Shown: piece after piece, positions 6,147 to 9,187 of the stretch
Layout of the letters: each line of letters starts with the position of its first letter
Numbering within the stretch: the stretch's first letter is position 1
Source: CAZBQG01 sp964493945
GTDB taxonomy: Bacteria; Pseudomonadota; Alphaproteobacteria; Rhodospirillales; UBA2165
Direction of reading: 5' to 3'
DNA: 9,187 bases
Assembly (NCBI GenBank): GCA_964493945.1
Contig: CAZBQG010000184.1
Coordinates: 1 to 9,187 of the forward strand
Position numbers and translations under genes: made by a program
Notes under the pieces: model-generated
What the model was told of the DNA's origin: nothing
What the model saw: the letters and a program-made list of their open reading frames with translations, nothing else
The model's database searches: none

Positions 6147-7619
6147 ATGATCGAATTGCTCAGTGTTGAGGAAATGGCCGCGGCCGACGCGGCGGCGATT
6201 TCCGTCGGCATTCCCGGCCTGGACCTGATGGACGCCGCCGGTGAGGCCGTCGCCCGGGAAATCGCCGCCCATTGGACGCGCCGCCCGGTCAGCGTGCTGT
6301 GCGGCCCCGGCAATAATGGCGGCGATGGTTTCGTCATCGCCAGATATCTGCAAGACACGGGCTGGCCCGTGCGCCTTGGGCTGCTGGGGGATATCAAGGC
6401 GCTGGGGGGCGATGCGGCGGTCATGGCCGGGCGCTGGATCGGGCCCGTCGAGCCGCTGGGGCCGGAACTCCTGGAGGGCTGTGGGTTGGTCATCGATGCC
6501 CTGTTCGGCGCCGGTCTCGGGCGTCCCCTGGAAGGCATGGCGCTGGAGATGATCGAAGCGGTCAACGCTGAGCATCTGGACTGCGTCGCCGTCGATATGC
6601 CATCGGGCATTGATGGAAATACGGGAGAAGTGAAGGGTGGGGCACCCGATGCCAACCTCACCGTCAGTTTTTTCAGGGCCAAGCCCGGACATTATCTTTA
6701 TCCAGGCCGGGCTAAGGCGGGTCGGCTGGTGATCCGGGATATCGGGATCGGGGAAACTGCGCTGGCGGAAATTTCCCCCCGCACATGGCTCAATGATCCA
6801 ACCCTTTGGCTGGGCCAATTTCCAAGGGTATCTGCCGGGAGCCATAAGTATTCGCGGGGCCATGTCCTGATCGTGGGGGGGGCGCAAATGACCGGTGCGG
6901 CGCGCCTGGCGGCCCTGGCCGCGCGCCGGGTGGGCGCCGGCATGTTGAGCATCGCCGCGCCCCCGGAAGCCATGCACATCTATCAGGCCGCCGAGCCCGG
7001 GAATTTGATCGTGCCATTGGGAGAAGATTTAAAAGATATTCTGGGCGAAAAGAGGCGAAACGCCGTTCTCGTCGGACCGGGCAATGGCACCGGGCCCCAA
7101 ACCCGTGCTCAGGTTCTGGCAGCTCTTGGGTCCAACTTGCCCGTGGTGGTCGATGCCGACGGGCTGAGTGTTTTTCAGGACCGCCCCGATGATTTGTTTT
7201 CCGCCATCCAGGCGCCCTGCGTGCTGAGCCCCCATGAAGGGGAATTCGCCCGCCTGTTCCAGGCCGAAGGCGATAAATTGAGCCGTTGCCGGGCTCTGGC
7301 GGAGAAAAGCGGCGCGGTGGTCATTCTGAAAGGTGCCGACACGGTGATCGCGGATGCCGATGGCTGGGCCGCCATCAATCACAACGCGCCACCTGAATTG
7401 GCCAGCGCCGGTACAGGCGACGTATTGGCCGGGTTTGTGGCCGGTCTGCTGGCCCAGGGTATGGCGCCCTTCGGGGCGGCGGCGGCATCAGTCTGGTTGC
7501 ATGGGGCCGTGGCCACCGCTTATGGTCCGGGTTTGATCGCCGAGGATTTGGCCGCCGGTTTGGGCTCGGTCCTGGCCGGTCTTGCGGATGAAGGTGCTGG
7601 AGAGACCACCCCATGGTGA
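6147..7619 (+). CDS. nnr: Bifunctional NAD(P)H-hydrate epimerase / ADP-dependent NAD(P)H-hydrate dehydratase
   Basis: A cytoplasmic metabolite-repair enzyme (YjeF type) that restores damaged NADHX/NADPHX. The N-terminal domain epimerises R- to S-hydrate, and the C-terminal ribokinase-like domain dehydrates the S form using ADP. Counting from the ATG at 6147 (490 residues), the epimerase part shows LLSVEEMAAADAAAI (4-18), GPGNNGGDGFVIAR (53-66), VIDALFGAG (115-123) and VDMPSGIDGNTG (149-160). The dehydratase part shows GHVLIVGG (238-245), GPGNGTG (310-316), DADG (336-339), SPHEGEFARL (361-370) and ASAGTGDVLAG (419-429). A TTG at 6111 would add 12 residues, but the family begins at the LLSVEEM segment. 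Neither start has a clear ribosome binding site. Length is normal for the fused form (about 490-510). The stop overlaps the malonyl-CoA decarboxylase gene by 7 bases, so the two are co-translated. A G8 run at 6875-6882 lies inside the gene with the frame intact. Confidence 0.93.
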   Translation: MIELLSVEEMAAADAAAISVGIPGLDLMDAAGEAVAREIAAHWTRRPVSVLCGPGNNGGDGFVIARYLQDTGWPVRLGLLGDIKALGGDAAVMAGRWIGPVEPLGPELLEGCGLVIDALFGAGLGRPLEGMALEMIEAVNAEHLDCVAVDMPSGIDGNTGEVKGGAPDANLTVSFFRAKPGHYLYPGRAKAGRLVIRDIGIGETALAEISPRTWLNDPTLWLGQFPRVSAGSHKYSRGHVLIVGGAQMTGAARLAALAARRVGAGMLSIAAPPEAMHIYQAAEPGNLIVPLGEDLKDILGEKRRNAVLVGPGNGTGPQTRAQVLAALGSNLPVVVDADGLSVFQDRPDDLFSAIQAPCVLSPHEGEFARLFQAEGDKLSRCRALAEKSGAVVILKGADTVIADADGWAAINHNAPPELASAGTGDVLAGFVAGLLAQGMAPFGAAAASVWLHGAVATAYGPGLIAEDLAAGLGSVLAGLADEGAGETTPW

Positions 7620-9022
7620 TCGCCGAGGAGAGTGCGGGTATTTTCGAGAGAGCGCTGCGCAATTTGCGTGGCGCCTGGGAGCGGATCGCTGGCGCCGAGG
7701 CTAGTTTTTCCACCGATGATCTTAGCCCCGACCTGGATGGCGAGGATGGGGAACGATTGCGGGAACAAATGCAGTCCTGCCTGAACTCATTGGGCGGCGA
7801 GGTATCCGCCAGGAGCCGGGCGGCGGGACTGGGGCGGGCTTATCTGGCCCTTAACGAAGTGGGCCGCCGGCGTTTTCTGGGCATTCTGGCCGGGCAGTTC
7901 GATGTGGATCATGAGGCGGTGGCGGCGGCCTCGGCGGGCCTTGGCGGAGCCCAGGACCCAAAAGCCAGAGAGCAGGCTGAAAATGATTTGCGCCGCCACC
8001 TGATCGCGCCTCGGGTCAAGCTTCTGACCCAATTCAATGTGTTGCCCGAAGGGGTCAAGTTTCTGGTGGATATGCGTTCCGAATTGCTTGCCCTTGTGCC
8101 GGAAAATCCTGAATTGCGGGGTCTGGAAGGTGATCTCAAGACTTTGCTTACCTCCTGGTTCGATGTGGGTTTTTTGGAATTGCGCCAGATTACCTGGGAT
8201 GCGCCCGCCGCCCTCTTAGAGAAACTCATGGTCTACGAAGCGGTGCATGAGGTGCAGGGTTGGAACGATCTGAAAAACCGGCTGGCCTCGGACCGGCGTT
8301 GTTTTGCCTTTTTTCATCCGCGCATGCCCGATGAGCCGCTGATCTTCGTCTGGGTTGCCCTGGTCAGCGGCATGGCCGGCAATATCCAGACCTTACTGGA
8401 CCAAAGCGCTCCCACCGCCGAGGCCCAGGCCCAGGACACGGCTATTTTTTATTCCATTTCCAATGCTCAGGATGGCTTGCGCGGTGTATCCATCGGGAAT
8501 TTCCTGATCAAGCGCGTTGTGGATGCCCTGACCGCCGAACTCAAGGGCCTCAAGACCTTCGCCACACTCTCACCTCTTCCGGGCTTTCTGGGCTGGCTCA
8601 AACGGACGCTGCAAGACGAAGGGGAAGCGTTGCTCAATGATGACGAAATCAATGCCCTGGGGGGTGAACCGGGAGGCGCGCTTCTCAAATCCGTATTGAA
8701 CGATCCCGCCTGGCCGAAAGATGACAGCCGGGCCGATGCGCTGCGGGCCCCGCTGTTGCGCCTGGTGGCCAGATATCTTTTGGAAGAGCGCCGGGAGTCC
8801 GGGACCGCCATCGATTCCGTGGCTCATTTTCACTTGAATAATGGGGCCAGGATTGAACAGTTGAACTGGCTGGCCGACAGGTCTCCAAAGGGGATGGAGC
8901 AATCCGCCGGCATTATGCTTAACTATCTCTATGAGTTGGAAAATATAGACGCAAATCATGAAGCCTATCGGGGCGATAGCAAAATAATCGCCTCTCAGGC
9001 AGTGCGGGATTTAGTCAATTGA
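7613..9022 (+). CDS. Malonyl-CoA decarboxylase
   Basis: A cytoplasmic enzyme converting malonyl-CoA to acetyl-CoA and CO2, for malonate use or for limiting malonyl-CoA. The 469 residues have the two-part architecture of the family. A helical N-terminal domain (about 1-190) includes SRAAGLGRAYLALNEVGRRRF (67-87, in part). The catalytic GNAT-like domain has FFHPRMPDEPLIFV (233-246), FYSISNAQDGLRGVSIGNFL (279-298), TFATLSPLPGF (315-325) and HFHLNNGARIEQLNWLADRS (405-424). S320 in SPLPGF and H407 in HLNNGA correspond to the catalytic Ser and His of characterised malonyl-CoA decarboxylases. Length is close to rhizobial MatA (about 460). The ATG at 7613 follows GGAG at 7599-7602 and overlaps the nnr stop; GTG at 7616 is an alternative start. 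No malonyl-CoA synthetase (matB) or malonate transporter is visible in the window, so the symbol matA is not assigned. Confidence 0.93.
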   Translation: MVIAEESAGIFERALRNLRGAWERIAGAEASFSTDDLSPDLDGEDGERLREQMQSCLNSLGGEVSARSRAAGLGRAYLALNEVGRRRFLGILAGQFDVDHEAVAAASAGLGGAQDPKAREQAENDLRRHLIAPRVKLLTQFNVLPEGVKFLVDMRSELLALVPENPELRGLEGDLKTLLTSWFDVGFLELRQITWDAPAALLEKLMVYEAVHEVQGWNDLKNRLASDRRCFAFFHPRMPDEPLIFVWVALVSGMAGNIQTLLDQSAPTAEAQAQDTAIFYSISNAQDGLRGVSIGNFLIKRVVDALTAELKGLKTFATLSPLPGFLGWLKRTLQDEGEALLNDDEINALGGEPGGALLKSVLNDPAWPKDDSRADALRAPLLRLVARYLLEERRESGTAIDSVAHFHLNNGARIEQLNWLADRSPKGMEQSAGIMLNYLYELENIDANHEAYRGDSKIIASQAVRDLVN

Positions 9023-9100
9023 GAGGATTTTGCCAGCCCCGGGCACCAATGAATGTTGCGGTTGAGAGAAAAATGATGCATTTAGCCTTTTCGCCGCGCT

Positions 9101-9187
9101 GCGGGGGTGGCGGAATTGGTAGACGCGCTGGCCTTAGGAGCCAGTGCCCGTATGGGCTTGCGGGTTCGAGTCCCGCCTCCCGCACCA
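9101..9187 (+). tRNA. tRNA-Leu (anticodon UAG)
   Basis: A complete 87-base class II tRNA. The acceptor stem GCGGGGG (9101-9107) pairs with CTCCCGC (9177-9183, one G-T pair). The anticodon stem CTGGC/GCCAG (9128-9132, 9140-9144) encloses CTTAGGA, with anticodon TAG at 9135-9137. A long variable arm (9145-9159) has the stem GCCC/GGGC. The T arm is GCGGG/CCCGC around TTCGAGT (9165-9171). The discriminator is A at 9184 and CCA is encoded at 9185-9187. The long variable arm and anticodon identify leucine, decoding CUA and other CUN codons. It ends exactly at the window edge, 78 bases after the decarboxylase stop. The gap has no obvious rho-independent terminator and no convincing promoter hexamers. 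Confidence 0.97.

Noticed and set aside
6138..6977. Long open frame on the - strand opposite nnr
   Set aside because: Antisense to the conserved epimerase domain, with no family features.
9056..9090. Promoter for the tRNA-Leu gene
   Set aside because: TTGCGG and TTGAGA are present, but neither has a good -10 hexamer at 16-18 bases.
9165..9187. tRNA 3' end as an integration (attachment) site
   Set aside because: tRNA-Leu genes are common integration targets, but the window ends at the CCA. No integrase or duplicated tRNA end is visible.

Overview
The window is about 60% GC and densely packed, with almost all genes on the + strand. It looks like chromosomal DNA of an alphaproteobacterium, perhaps Rhodospirillales-like. 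That placement is an inference from base composition and gene content (CpdA-type phosphodiesterase, bacterial malonyl-CoA decarboxylase, crotonase and ACMSD-like catabolic genes); no rRNA or other taxonomic marker is present. No gap between genes exceeds 300 bases, and no insertion sequence, phage gene or CRISPR array was seen.

Layout. (1) 1-877: the C-terminal two thirds of an AGCS-family Na+/alanine(glycine) symporter, cut by the left edge and broken by a one-base frameshift at a G run near 682-686. (2) 914-1672: a CpdA-type 3',5'-cyclic-nucleotide phosphodiesterase. (3) 1754-4948: an apparent four-gene operon encoding a short reductive-dehalogenase-like corrinoid/2x[4Fe-4S] protein, a 110-residue protein of unknown family, an ACMSD-like amidohydrolase and an enoyl-CoA hydratase/isomerase. 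(4) 4962-6099: remnants of two divergent genes joined back to back. The 3' part of a nitrilase (- strand) meets the 3' part of a TorD-family chaperone (+ strand) near 5650. Both 5' ends and the shared promoter region are missing, and the torD remnant also carries a frameshift. (5) 6147-9022: nnr (bifunctional NAD(P)HX epimerase/dehydratase) overlapping a malonyl-CoA decarboxylase gene by 7 bases. (6) 9101-9187: tRNA-Leu(UAG) with encoded CCA, ending exactly at the right edge.

How the genes may work together. The most interesting unit is the 1754-4948 operon. It combines a soluble RdhA-like reductase without a Tat signal, a zinc-type decarboxylase/hydrolase and a CoA-ester hydratase. This reads like a small reductive catabolic route for an aromatic or cyclic carboxylate; the substrate is unknown and the pathway is inference. 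The nitrilase remnant beside it may once have belonged to the same catabolic region. The nnr-malonyl-CoA decarboxylase pair looks like a separate translationally coupled unit for cofactor repair and malonyl-CoA turnover.

The nitrilase/torD junction and the two homopolymer-associated frameshifts (AGCS and torD) mean either real local gene decay or sequence/assembly errors. The sequence alone cannot decide which.
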